Source of the DNA: Rhodococcus sp. Leaf247
GTDB taxonomy: Bacteria > Actinomycetota > Actinomycetes > Mycobacteriales > Mycobacteriaceae
Length of the DNA stretch: 64,000 nucleotides
Direction: 5' to 3'
NCBI RefSeq assembly: GCF_001426185.1
Contig: NZ_LMRP01000002.1
Coordinates: 496,157-560,156, forward strand
This document shows positions 9,856-17,472 of the stretch, piece after piece. A model generated the notes under the pieces. That model worked only from the letters and a program-made list of their open reading frames with translations. It was not told the DNA's origin and searched no databases. Every line of letters begins with the position of its first letter. Position 1 is the stretch's first letter. Made by a program: the position numbers and the translations under genes.

Positions 9856-11130
9856 TCAGCGACCCAGCAGCGCGAGACGAGCCTGCACCTGCGAGAACAG
9901 GACGGAGGACGGGTCGAGAGTGCGGAGATAGGCCGACCACGCCGTGGCGTCCTCGCGGCCGTGCACCGACGCCGTCCAGCGCGCGAGCAGTACGGGGTCA
10001 CCCGACCGCAGCAGCGCCGCCTGCACGCGCACCCGCAACTCCTCGCGGATCTCCTCGATGCCCGGCGCATAGGAGGACGGCAGCACGACGCCGACGTACG
10101 AGCGCAGCGCCGAATCGACGTCGCCGCGATCGAGCGCCGCGCGGACGTCCTCGACGTCGGACGCGAGTTCGGCGACCAGACGGTACGGGCGAGAGGCGAG
10201 CCCGTCGGCACCGAAAACCTTGCGGAGGCGGGACATCTCGGCGCGGACGGTCACCGAGTCCAGGTCGTTCTCGTCGAGGAGTACGGCGAGGTGGTCCGAG
10301 CTGAGACCTTCCGGGTGCGCATGCAGGAGCAGCAACATCTCGGCGTGACGGCCGGACAGCGTGATCCGCTCTCCCCCGCGCACCAGGGCCGGCCTCCCGG
10401 AGCCCAGCACCTCGAGGCGTAGTCGCGTGTCGATGCCGGTACGCGGCGACTCGAGCAGATGGAGGCGCAGCTCCGACTCGGCCGCGGCGACGGTCGCACG
10501 CACGAGGGAGAGCACCTCGGGAACGGCGACGCGGGGGCCGCCTGTGATGTCGATGGCGCCGAGGATGCGACCCGTGACCGGGTGGTGCACGGGAGCGGCA
10601 CTGCAGCTCCACTCGTGCACGGGACGCGAGAAGTGCTCGGCGGCGAAGATCTGCACACAGTGGTCGATGGCCAGCGCGGTGCCGGGAGCATTGGTGCCCA
10701 TCCGGCTCTCGCTCCAGTCGGCGCCCTCGGTGAAATTCATGACGTTCGCGCGGTCCTTCGCGGCGGAGTCGCCCTCCACCCACAGCAGGCGTCCCGACGC
10801 GTCGGTGATGGCCACGAGCAGCCCGGTGTCCGCAGCATCCTCGACGAGCAGTTTCCGGACGACGGGCCGAATGACCGACATGGGGTGATCGGCGCGGTAC
10901 TGCGCCAGCGTGACGTCGTCGAGGAGGTTGTCGGCACCGCGATCCGGGTCGACCCCCATGTCACGGCTGCGGTGCCACGAGTCGAGGACGACGGAACGGA
11001 CGGGGGCGTCGGAGTCGGCCGGTCGACGGAGCGGGTGCCCGACGAACGTTTCGTGGGCGCGCGAGACGGATCGGGCAATCGTCGCGGCGTCGTCGCCGTT
11101 CCGCATGGCGACCCAGGGACTGAGCGTCAT
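9856..11130 (-). CDS. GAF-domain transcriptional regulator, AcoR-like N-terminus
   Basis: The 424-residue protein begins like the AcoR/DhaR sensory region (VLDSWHRSRDMGVDPD) and continues with a GAF domain at about residues 80-230, including GADWSESRMGTNAPGTALA and RPVHEWSCSAAPVHHPVTGRILGAIDITGG. It has no AAA+ sigma-54 domain. The C-terminal part (LSGRHAEMLLLLHAHPEGLSSDHLAVLL, then VRAEMSRLRKVFG) looks like a winged-helix DNA-binding domain, as in related actinobacterial activators of aldehyde and alcohol metabolism. It probably senses a small aldehyde or alcohol-related ligand and activates the dehydrogenase gene directly downstream. The GCAAC pairs at 9839-9855 and 6718-6734 are the best candidate sites. 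ATG at 11130 has GGGGAC upstream. Confidence 0.82.
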   Translation of the reverse strand: MTLSPWVAMRNGDDAATIARSVSRAHETFVGHPLRRPADSDAPVRSVVLDSWHRSRDMGVDPDRGADNLLDDVTLAQYRADHPMSVIRPVVRKLLVEDAADTGLLVAITDASGRLLWVEGDSAAKDRANVMNFTEGADWSESRMGTNAPGTALAIDHCVQIFAAEHFSRPVHEWSCSAAPVHHPVTGRILGAIDITGGPRVAVPEVLSLVRATVAAAESELRLHLLESPRTGIDTRLRLEVLGSGRPALVRGGERITLSGRHAEMLLLLHAHPEGLSSDHLAVLLDENDLDSVTVRAEMSRLRKVFGADGLASRPYRLVAELASDVEDVRAALDRGDVDSALRSYVGVVLPSSYAPGIEEIREELRVRVQAALLRSGDPVLLARWTASVHGREDATAWSAYLRTLDPSSVLFSQVQARLALLGR

Positions 11131-11239
11131 GCCCGTCCCCGTTCGCGCCGACCAGTACTCACCTGTTCACCCGACTTCTCTTCTGGAGGATGTGAGGTCC
11201 ACTGTAACTCAGCTCACATTCACCGCGGTCGGACCTCGA

Positions 11240-12676
11240 TCACCCGAGCCGGGGAACCAGTGCGCGGGCATCCCGGTTCGACACCGCACCCATCCACAGT
11301 CCGGTGCCGTAGGCGACGTCGTCGATCCTCTTGTACGCGGAGTACCGCAGAGGCCCCAGCCCGCCGGGCTCACGATGCTCGGCCCAGTCGCGGACGCCCT
11401 CGGCCATCGCGACGGCTATCGCGAGCCGACGGATCCGCCGCGAGCACAGCACGGCCAGCACCGTGACGGGCCAGTAGTGACGCACCGCGGCGGACGCCAA
11501 CTGCCACGCCCCGCCGACGAACCCACGAGCGGCGAAGACCGCGGCCAGACGGGTCGGGTCATCGAGACCGACGAACAGTCGACGCAGCCGCACGATCGTG
11601 ACGGCGAGAGTGACGACCGCGCCGAGCAGTCCCGTGCGGGTTCCCGACGCGGTCAGCAGCAGTGCCAGCAGAGTGGTGCGCGACATCGCGACGGGGGGAA
11701 CCTTGCCGCGGTGTCGAGCTGCCAGCGCGGTGGCACCGGTTCCGTAGAAGAGCTTGCGGCCGAACCACTCTCGGAGGGTGACACGGTGATCGTGGGCGAC
11801 GCGCGCCACCGGCTCGTACCGCAGCCGCCATCCCGCGTCCTGGAGGCGCCAGCACAGGTCGACGTCCTCGGCGACGTGCATCGCCTCGTCGAAACCGTGC
11901 GAGTCGAGGATGGCGCGCCGACGCACGACGACGGCCGCGCTGGGAACGTAGGACACGGGGCCACCCGCCGACACCGGTGCCTCGCGGCGCCCGAGATCCA
12001 GCGACGACCGGGATCGTTCGTAGCGCGCGAGAGCACTGCCTTCCGGTTCGAGCGCGACGATGCGGGGCGCGACCAAGCCGACCGACGGATCGGAGAAATG
12101 ACTGAGCACGACCTCGAGCCATCCCTTGCGTGGAACCACATCCGAGTCGAGGAATGCGACGAAGTCGGTCGTGGCGGCGGCCAGTCCCGTGTTGCGCGCA
12201 GCGGACGGCCCACGCGACATCTCGTGTCGGATGATCGTCACCGCCGCGCACAGATCGGTGCCCGCAGTCTCGGGCAGTCGAACCGGCACCGAGGACCCGT
12301 CGTCGACGACGACCACGCGCAGACCGCGCAGAGCCCGGACGAGTCGGAGCAGACCCTCGTGATTGTTGCGGACCGGCACGACCACCGTGACATCGGCGGC
12401 CGACGGCGTGCTCATCGGCCGGGGGTTCGCGACACCGGAATCGAGGAGGCGCCGAGCCACCGTGGCGGAGTCGGGATCGGAGACGCGGAGGAACCCGTCG
12501 CCGATCATCGCGGCCGCCGCGGGAGCGAGTGTGATCATCCGGGTCGGCGAGCCGCCGATGAGAACCCGACCGCCCGAGAGGGTCCGTACCCGTGGGTCGA
12601 TACGCACTCCGAATCCATCGGGTAGACGACCGTCGCGCATCGGGTCATCGTAAGGGGCGCCCCGGGTATTTGTCAT
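11240..12676 (-). CDS. mftF: Mycofactocin-system family 2 glycosyltransferase, MftF-like
   Basis: The N-terminal [17 protein letters not shown] and [21 protein letters not shown] are characteristic of MftF, the enzyme that adds glucose units to premycofactocin. A family 2 glycosyltransferase domain follows ([18 protein letters not shown], and the DxD-type [12 protein letters not shown]), then hydrophobic segments in the last third that should anchor it to the membrane. Length, 478 residues, fits the family. What is odd is the setting: none of mftA-mftE or mftR is next to it. I saw no short precursor ending in the GMCGVY-like tail in the flanking gap. Either it is a split-off mftF working with a cluster elsewhere or a second copy. 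The ATG at 12676 lacks a ribosome site; residue 13 ([10 protein letters not shown]) is an alternative start. Confidence 0.85.
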   Translation of the reverse strand: MTNTRGAPYDDPMRDGRLPDGFGVRIDPRVRTLSGGRVLIGGSPTRMITLAPAAAAMIGDGFLRVSDPDSATVARRLLDSGVANPRPMSTPSAADVTVVVPVRNNHEGLLRLVRALRGLRVVVVDDGSSVPVRLPETAGTDLCAAVTIIRHEMSRGPSAARNTGLAAATTDFVAFLDSDVVPRKGWLEVVLSHFSDPSVGLVAPRIVALEPEGSALARYERSRSSLDLGRREAPVSAGGPVSYVPSAAVVVRRRAILDSHGFDEAMHVAEDVDLCWRLQDAGWRLRYEPVARVAHDHRVTLREWFGRKLFYGTGATALAARHRGKVPPVAMSRTTLLALLLTASGTRTGLLGAVVTLAVTIVRLRRLFVGLDDPTRLAAVFAARGFVGGAWQLASAAVRHYWPVTVLAVLCSRRIRRLAIAVAMAEGVRDWAEHREPGGLGPLRYSAYKRIDDVAYGTGLWMGAVSNRDARALVPRLG

Positions 12677-13060
12677 AAGTCGGCCACTATCGGTGGTGAA
12701 CCCGATCGTCGGCGCAGATCACGTGGCGCCGGCCCGGGATCGGGCTGTCCCCCGAACGACCGACACCGACGCAGGAACGGTATCGACGACACGTCCGTGG
12801 ACGCGCAGGAGTATCGCCGCATGTCTCGACTCTCAAGCGAGACATGAGGTTCGCGCCGAGCAGGCCCCGGGGTCGGCGGCCGTGACGACCTTCGCCGCCG
12901 GCATTCCCGGTGACGACTCGCCCTCGGATCGGGCCGCCGCGGAGGACCCCGCCGGCACCCGGAAGAAGTCCGCCACGACGACCCGACGCAACCGTGAGCA
13001 CTCACCAGAGGACAGCGGTCCGTCCTGCGGCGCCGACGGACTGGGCCTAGAGTCCGACGC
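12677..13060. other. Divergent intergenic region with 9-base-arm hairpin
   Basis: This 384-base gap separates the divergent MftF-like and GntR genes. I support no gene in it: the open frames on both strands are arginine- or serine-rich shadows without a family match. Its clearest feature is a perfect inverted repeat at 12820-12846, catgtctcg and cgagacatg around a nine-base loop. This could be an operator or a short structured RNA. No mycofactocin precursor peptide could be recognised on either strand. Confidence 0.5.
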
Positions 13061-13762
13061 GTGCCCGCCCGCCGCCGATCAGTCCTGCTTGCGCAGCTGA
13101 CGATCGATGCTCCCGGCGGGTCCCAGAGCGTCATTCTCGACGAGCTCCGCCGCGTCGTGATGTCCGGTGACGCTCCGCCAGGGACGCCCATCCCGCTCGG
13201 CGAGGTGGCCGAGCTCTTCGGGGTCAGCCGGATCCCGGTGCGTGAATCGCTGAAGACGCTCATCGGCGAAGGACTGGTCGACCACCGCCCGAACGCGGGA
13301 TACACGGTGGCGCAGTTGACGTCGGCCGAGCTCCGCGAGATGTACATCGTCCGCGAGGTGTTGGAGACTGCCGCACTGGCGGCCTCGGCGCAGACGGCGA
13401 CCGAGCAGGACCACGCGCTGGCCGTCGCCGTCGACGCGGAACTTCGCGGTTCCATCGACGATCCGTCGAAGTACCACCGGCTGAGCCGCGAGTTCCACAT
13501 GGCTCTCGCGCGCCCGTCGGGAATGGGTCGACTCCTCCACATGCTCGCAGCGGCATGGAACATCACCGAACCGCTGCAGCCGATGGTGCACGTGGCCGGT
13601 GCCGACAGGGCTGCTCTGCACGCCGATCACCAGGACATGCTGGACGCGTTCGTCGCGCGGGACACCCCGGCACTGCTCGCCGCCGCGTCGCGGCACCACG
13701 ACCGCCTGAACGTGGTGATCTCCCGGATCGGAGACGAGGCCGGGTTGCGTCCCGACCCCTGA
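13061..13762 (+). CDS. GntR family transcriptional regulator, FCD type
   Basis: The 233-residue protein has an N-terminal winged helix (VAELFGVSRIPVRESLKTLIGEGLVDHRPNAGYTV) and a C-terminal all-helical FCD ligand domain with the metal-binding-type residues in REFHMAL and HADHQDML. FadR/FCD regulators usually repress catabolic genes and are released by a substrate or intermediate. It lies about 100 bases upstream of an NCS1 permease and a hydantoin/allantoin-type racemase, all in one direction, and most likely controls that pair. The GTG at 13061 is used; an earlier start is unlikely because the sequence before it has no family similarity. Confidence 0.9.
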   Translation: MPARRRSVLLAQLTIDAPGGSQSVILDELRRVVMSGDAPPGTPIPLGEVAELFGVSRIPVRESLKTLIGEGLVDHRPNAGYTVAQLTSAELREMYIVREVLETAALAASAQTATEQDHALAVAVDAELRGSIDDPSKYHRLSREFHMALARPSGMGRLLHMLAAAWNITEPLQPMVHVAGADRAALHADHQDMLDAFVARDTPALLAAASRHHDRLNVVISRIGDEAGLRPDP

Positions 13763-13864
13763 CGGCAAACGCGAAGATATATCGCCGGCGTCACGAATGC
13801 GAAATACTTCGGCACTACTTTTACGTCATTCGCACTCCGCATCTTCGGTGATCAGGAGAAGTAC

Positions 13865-15448
13865 ATGACGCAGACCGTTCCGCATTCGGGTCCGTTCGAC
13901 CCGCCACCCGGCGCAAAGCCGGGAGCCCATGATCTGGTCGAAGCAGCCGGCCACCCGGTCGGCGGCGGTCTGATCAAGGACAGCTATCACCCACGCCTGA
14001 CGAACGACGATCTCGCGCCGCTGAAGAAGCAGACGTGGAGCTCGTACAACCTGTTCGCGTTCTGGATGTCGGACGTGCATTCCGTCGGCGGATACGTCAC
14101 CGCCGGTAGCCTTTTCGCGCTCGGTCTCGCCAGCTGGCAGGTTCTGATCTCGCTGCTCGTGGGTATCTCGATCGTCTACTTCTTCTGCAATCTGGTCGCC
14201 AAACCGTCTCAGGTGACGGGAGTGCCGTATCCGGTCATGTGCCGGAGCGTCTTCGGGGTCCTCGGCGCCAACATTCCCGCCATCATCCGCGGATTGATCG
14301 CCGTCGCCTGGTACGGAATTCAGACATTCCTGGCGTCCGCCGCGCTGGACATCGTGCTGATCAAACTCTTTCCCAGCCTCGGAAAGTACGCCGTCGTCGG
14401 GGATTACGGCTTCCTGGGACTCTCGCTGCTCGGCTGGGCGAGCTTCCTGTTCCTGTGGGTGGTCCAGGCGGCAGTGTTCTGGCGCGGCATGGAGTCGATC
14501 CGCAAGTTCATCGACTTCTGCGGTCCCGCCGTCTACGTCGTGATGTTCCTGCTCTGCGGATACCTGATCTGGAAAGCAGGGTGGAGCGCGATCGACCTCA
14601 ACCTCGGCGGTGTCGTTCACACGGGGTGGAGTTCGGTGCCCGTGATGCTCGGCGCGATCGCCCTGGTGGTGTCGTACTTCTCGGGTCCGATGCTCAACTT
14701 CGGTGACTTCTCGCGGTACGGGAAGTCGTACGGAGCAGTCAAGCGCGGCAACTTCCTCGGACTGCCCGTCAACTTCCTCGTCTTCTCCATTCTCGTCGTC
14801 GTCACGGCGTCGCTGACCGTACCGGTGTTCGGCGAACTGATCACCGACCCGGTCGAGACGGTGGCCCGTATCGACAGCACCTTCGCCATCGTGTTGGGCG
14901 CGTTGACGTTCACGATCGCCACGATCGGCATCAACATCGTCGCCAATTTCATCTCTCCGGCCTTCGACTTCTCCAACGTCGATCCGCAGCGCATCAGCTG
15001 GCGCGCCGGCGGCATGATCGCCGCGGTCGGGTCGGTGCTGATCACGCCGTGGAATCTCTACAACAACCCGGACGTCATCCACCTGACTCTTGAGACGCTG
15101 GGGGCGTTCATCGGACCACTGTTCGGCATCCTCATCGCCGACTACTACCTGGTCCGCAAGCAGAAGGTGACCGTGGACGAACTGTTCTCGATGGAGAAGA
15201 CCGGACAGTACTGGTACTCCAAGGGATACAACCCCGCTGCCGTGTACGCCACCGTCGTCGGCGCCGTGGTCGCCATGTTCACGGTGCTGTTCAACGGCGC
15301 ACTCGAGGGCATGGAGATCGCCGGCATGTCCACCGCGTCGAAGTACAGCTGGTTCATCGGCTGCGGTCTCGGATTCGTCGTCTACTACGTTCTCGCCACG
15401 AAGACGAGGCTCGCGGTCACCAACTTCGACGCACCCGTGTCGAGCTAG
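13865..15448 (+). CDS. NCS1 family permease for hydantoin, allantoin or nucleobase
   Basis: This 527-residue membrane protein of the nucleobase:cation symporter-1 family has about twelve transmembrane segments. The sequence around the first helices (LTNDDLAPLKKQTWSSYNLFAFWMSDVHSVGGY) and the substrate-site region (GVPYPVMCRSVFGVLGANIPAIIRG) are typical. It would import a ring compound such as a hydantoin, allantoin, uracil or cytosine with a cation. Pairing with an Asp/Glu/hydantoin racemase ten bases downstream argues for a chiral hydantoin-like substrate. A clear AGGAG site precedes the ATG. The roughly 100-base region upstream is AT-rich for this genome and includes a tatat stretch. Confidence 0.9.
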   Translation: MTQTVPHSGPFDPPPGAKPGAHDLVEAAGHPVGGGLIKDSYHPRLTNDDLAPLKKQTWSSYNLFAFWMSDVHSVGGYVTAGSLFALGLASWQVLISLLVGISIVYFFCNLVAKPSQVTGVPYPVMCRSVFGVLGANIPAIIRGLIAVAWYGIQTFLASAALDIVLIKLFPSLGKYAVVGDYGFLGLSLLGWASFLFLWVVQAAVFWRGMESIRKFIDFCGPAVYVVMFLLCGYLIWKAGWSAIDLNLGGVVHTGWSSVPVMLGAIALVVSYFSGPMLNFGDFSRYGKSYGAVKRGNFLGLPVNFLVFSILVVVTASLTVPVFGELITDPVETVARIDSTFAIVLGALTFTIATIGINIVANFISPAFDFSNVDPQRISWRAGGMIAAVGSVLITPWNLYNNPDVIHLTLETLGAFIGPLFGILIADYYLVRKQKVTVDELFSMEKTGQYWYSKGYNPAAVYATVVGAVVAMFTVLFNGALEGMEIAGMSTASKYSWFIGCGLGFVVYYVLATKTRLAVTNFDAPVSS

Positions 15449-15457
15449 CATCACGAC

Positions 15458-16195
15458 GTGCTCATCAAGGTCATCAACCCCAACACCACGTGGTCGATGA
15501 CCGCCACGATCGAACAGTGTGCCCGGGCCGTCGTCGGCCCGGGCACACGCGTCGAGGCGGTCAGCCCGTCGATGGGACCGGCATCCATCGAAAGTCATTA
15601 CGACGAGGCTCTGTCCGTCCCCGGAATTCTCGACGAGATAGCGAAAGGCGAGAAGGACGGAGTCGACGGATACGTCATCGCCTGCTTCGGTGACCCGGGG
15701 ATGGATGCAGCGAGGGAGCACGCGAGCGGACCGGTCGTCGGAATCGCCGAGGCCGCCATGCATGCCGCCAGTTTTCTCGGGCGGGGCTTCAGCGTGGTCA
15801 CCACGTTGGGGCGCACCGTCGGTCGCGCACAGGATCTGGCCGACCACTACGGATTCGCGCGGGCGTGCCGCGGGATTCATGCCTGCGAGATCGCCGTGCT
15901 GGACCTCGAGACCGATCCCGATGCCCTGAAGATCATCACCGAAGCGTGCCGTACGGCCGTCGAGGTCGACGGATCCGACGCGGTGGTCCTCGGATGCGCA
16001 GGGATGGCAGACCTGTGTCGGCACATCTCCGACGAGATCGGCGTCCCCGTCGTCGACGGCGTTTCCGCCGCAACGCTGTTCGTCCAGTCGCTGGTGACAC
16101 TGGGACTGCGGACGTCCCGACGCGGCGAGTTCGCGCAGCCTCTCCCGAAGACGTACACCGGCCTACTGGCCGGGTTCACCACCGGCGAAGAGTGA
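15458..16195 (+). CDS. Asp/Glu/hydantoin racemase family protein (allantoin or hydantoin racemase)
   Basis: The 245-residue protein opens with IKVINPNTTWSMT, the signature of the hydantoin/allantoin racemase branch. It keeps both catalytic cysteines expected of this cofactor-independent family: one in VIACFGDPGMDAARE and one in VVLGCAGMADLC. It would interconvert the two enantiomers of a hydantoin-type compound so that a stereospecific hydrolase can use both. No hydantoinase, allantoinase or carbamoylase is found in the window, so downstream steps must be encoded elsewhere. The GTG start lies ten bases after the permease stop. The 3' end overlaps the convergent alarmone synthetase gene by 33 bases. 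Confidence 0.88.
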   Translation: MLIKVINPNTTWSMTATIEQCARAVVGPGTRVEAVSPSMGPASIESHYDEALSVPGILDEIAKGEKDGVDGYVIACFGDPGMDAAREHASGPVVGIAEAAMHAASFLGRGFSVVTTLGRTVGRAQDLADHYGFARACRGIHACEIAVLDLETDPDALKIITEACRTAVEVDGSDAVVLGCAGMADLCRHISDEIGVPVVDGVSAATLFVQSLVTLGLRTSRRGEFAQPLPKTYTGLLAGFTTGEE

Positions 16196-16891
16196 TCGCA
16201 GGAACAACTCCTGGACACCCGGTGCGCCCCGGGTCGTCCTCGGCGGCTGGGCATCGAGTCCCCGCACCTCGGTGTGGAGGTGCTCCATGGTGACGTCGAG
16301 ACGGTTGGCGACCTCGGCCGCGTCCTGCAATTCGTCGCGGATCGACCGGGGCACCTCGCCGTCGTACTTGTAGAAGATCTTGTGCTCCAGGCTGGCCCAG
16401 AAATCCATGGCGACGGTACGAATCTGCAGTTCGACGTAGACGTGCTCGACCCGGTCGGACAGGAACACCGGGATCTCGACGGTCAGATGCAGGCTTCGGT
16501 ACCCGTTGGGCTTCGGGTCGGCGATGTAGTCCTCGAAGTCGAGGATTCGGACGTCGTTCTGCGACGCCAGCATGTCCTTGACCCGGTAGGTGTCGGCAAT
16601 GAAGCTGCAGGTGATCCGGACGCCGGCAATGTCGAACAGTCCCGCGCGTAGGGCGGGGAACGTCAGCGGGATGTTCTTGCGAACGGCCTTCTGCACCATG
16701 CTGCGCGGCGATTTCAGCCGCGACACCACGTGCTCGATCGGGCTGTAGGAGTGCAGATGCGTGAACTCTTCCTTCAGGATGTCGATCTTGGTGGTCAGCT
16801 CGTTCATGCCGAACTGGTACGACATCATGAACCGGGTGAAATCCTCACGCGCAGCAACGAGATCGGACAGTGCCGGCTCCGTTGCGCTCAT
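16163..16891 (-). CDS. Small alarmone synthetase, RelA/SpoT synthetase domain
   Basis: This 242-residue protein consists almost wholly of a RelA/SpoT nucleotidyltransferase (SYNTH) domain, without the hydrolase, TGS or ACT domains of long Rel proteins. It shows FDIAGVRITCSF, the synthetase signature YIADPKPNGYRSLHLTVEIP, and VYVELQIRTVAMDFWASLEHKIFYKYD. It should transfer pyrophosphate from ATP to GTP, GDP or GMP to make (pp)pGpp. Such short synthetases respond through their own expression to envelope or other stress. The ATG at 16891 overlaps the GNAT stop by four bases, so the two are co-translated. The 3' end overlaps the convergent racemase by 33 bases. Confidence 0.93.
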   Translation of the reverse strand: MSATEPALSDLVAAREDFTRFMMSYQFGMNELTTKIDILKEEFTHLHSYSPIEHVVSRLKSPRSMVQKAVRKNIPLTFPALRAGLFDIAGVRITCSFIADTYRVKDMLASQNDVRILDFEDYIADPKPNGYRSLHLTVEIPVFLSDRVEHVYVELQIRTVAMDFWASLEHKIFYKYDGEVPRSIRDELQDAAEVANRLDVTMEHLHTEVRGLDAQPPRTTRGAPGVQELFLRSLFAGGEPGQ

Positions 16892-17385
16892 CGTGCGCCC
16901 TCGGTGAGAACCTTCTGCATGCGTATCGACGAGGTCTCGTAGCCGAGCGATTCGTACAGCCGTCGGCCCGCCGTGTTGAATCCGAAGACGTTGAGCCCCA
17001 ACACGGTTCCGCCGAACGCGGCGACCTCCTGCTCGGCCAGCAGCATGGCGGCACGGCCCAGACCCCGTCCGCGGTGGGGCTCGTCGATTGCGATGTCCCA
17101 TACCCACCAGTCGGTGGTGTTGCCGAGAGACTGCGGACCGATCCACAGCGACCCGACGCGCTCGTCCCGTTCCATCACGTCGAACACGTGGTGGTGGGGA
17201 GCGGGTTCTCCGGCCGCGAAGTACGCCGTGAAACTCTGCTCCGCATTGTCGGTGGCCTGCTCGAGCGTCTCGCCGGAACGCACACGGTCAGCCCGGTACT
17301 CACTCTTGCTCTCCTCGATCCATGCGGGAAGGCGATCGGCGGCCATCGGGGCCAAGGACACGTCGGCGCGGTTCGGGCTGCTCAC
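16888..17385 (-). CDS. GNAT family N-acetyltransferase
   Basis: This 165-residue cytoplasmic enzyme has the GNAT fold. The acetyl-CoA-binding motif A is clear as IDEPHRGRGLGRAAMLLAE near residues 105-123, followed by VLGLNVFGFNTAGRRLYESLGYE. It transfers an acetyl group from acetyl-CoA to an amine, but the acceptor cannot be told from sequence. It is the first gene of a two-gene unit with the small alarmone synthetase, joined by an ATGA overlap. That arrangement suggests a stress-related substrate such as an antibiotic, polyamine or ribosomal protein; this is inference only. Confidence 0.9.
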   Translation of the reverse strand: MSSPNRADVSLAPMAADRLPAWIEESKSEYRADRVRSGETLEQATDNAEQSFTAYFAAGEPAPHHHVFDVMERDERVGSLWIGPQSLGNTTDWWVWDIAIDEPHRGRGLGRAAMLLAEQEVAAFGGTVLGLNVFGFNTAGRRLYESLGYETSSIRMQKVLTEGAR

Positions 17386-17454
17386 GGTTCCAGTGTCCCG
17401 GGTGGCCTCGCGACGCGCCGACGAGCGGTGCTCCGATGGTTGACGTGTCCACTT

Positions 17455-17470
17455 CCGGGTATTTACCCGG
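17455..17470. promoter_or_regulatory. Perfect palindrome at the start of the MurE-like gene
   Basis: Arms ccgggta and tacccgg flank two bases and end two bases before the GTG start. The centre holds the -10-like tattta (17460-17465), and TTGACG lies upstream at 17440-17445. The message may therefore be leaderless or nearly so, with a regulator-binding palindrome over the promoter. A chance GC-rich palindrome is possible. Confidence 0.45.
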
Positions 17471-17472
17471 TT

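Noticed and set aside
11131..11239. A Crp/GlxR site (tgtgag … ctcaca) between the GAF regulator and MftF-like genes.
   Set aside because: The half-sites are 16 bases apart instead of the six needed for a Crp-type dimer.
12677..13060. A mycofactocin precursor (mftA) or other mft genes beside the MftF-like gene.
   Set aside because: No short frame ending in a GMCGVY-like tail was found on either strand.
13826..16024. A 732-codon open frame antisense to the NCS1 permease and racemase.
   Set aside because: Low-complexity H/D/R/E-rich translation with no domain; the plus strand carries two clear gene families.
16870..17472. An upstream extension of the MurE-like gene by 201 codons.
   Set aside because: It is antisense to the GNAT gene and has no Mur ligase similarity; the GTG at 17473 is used.
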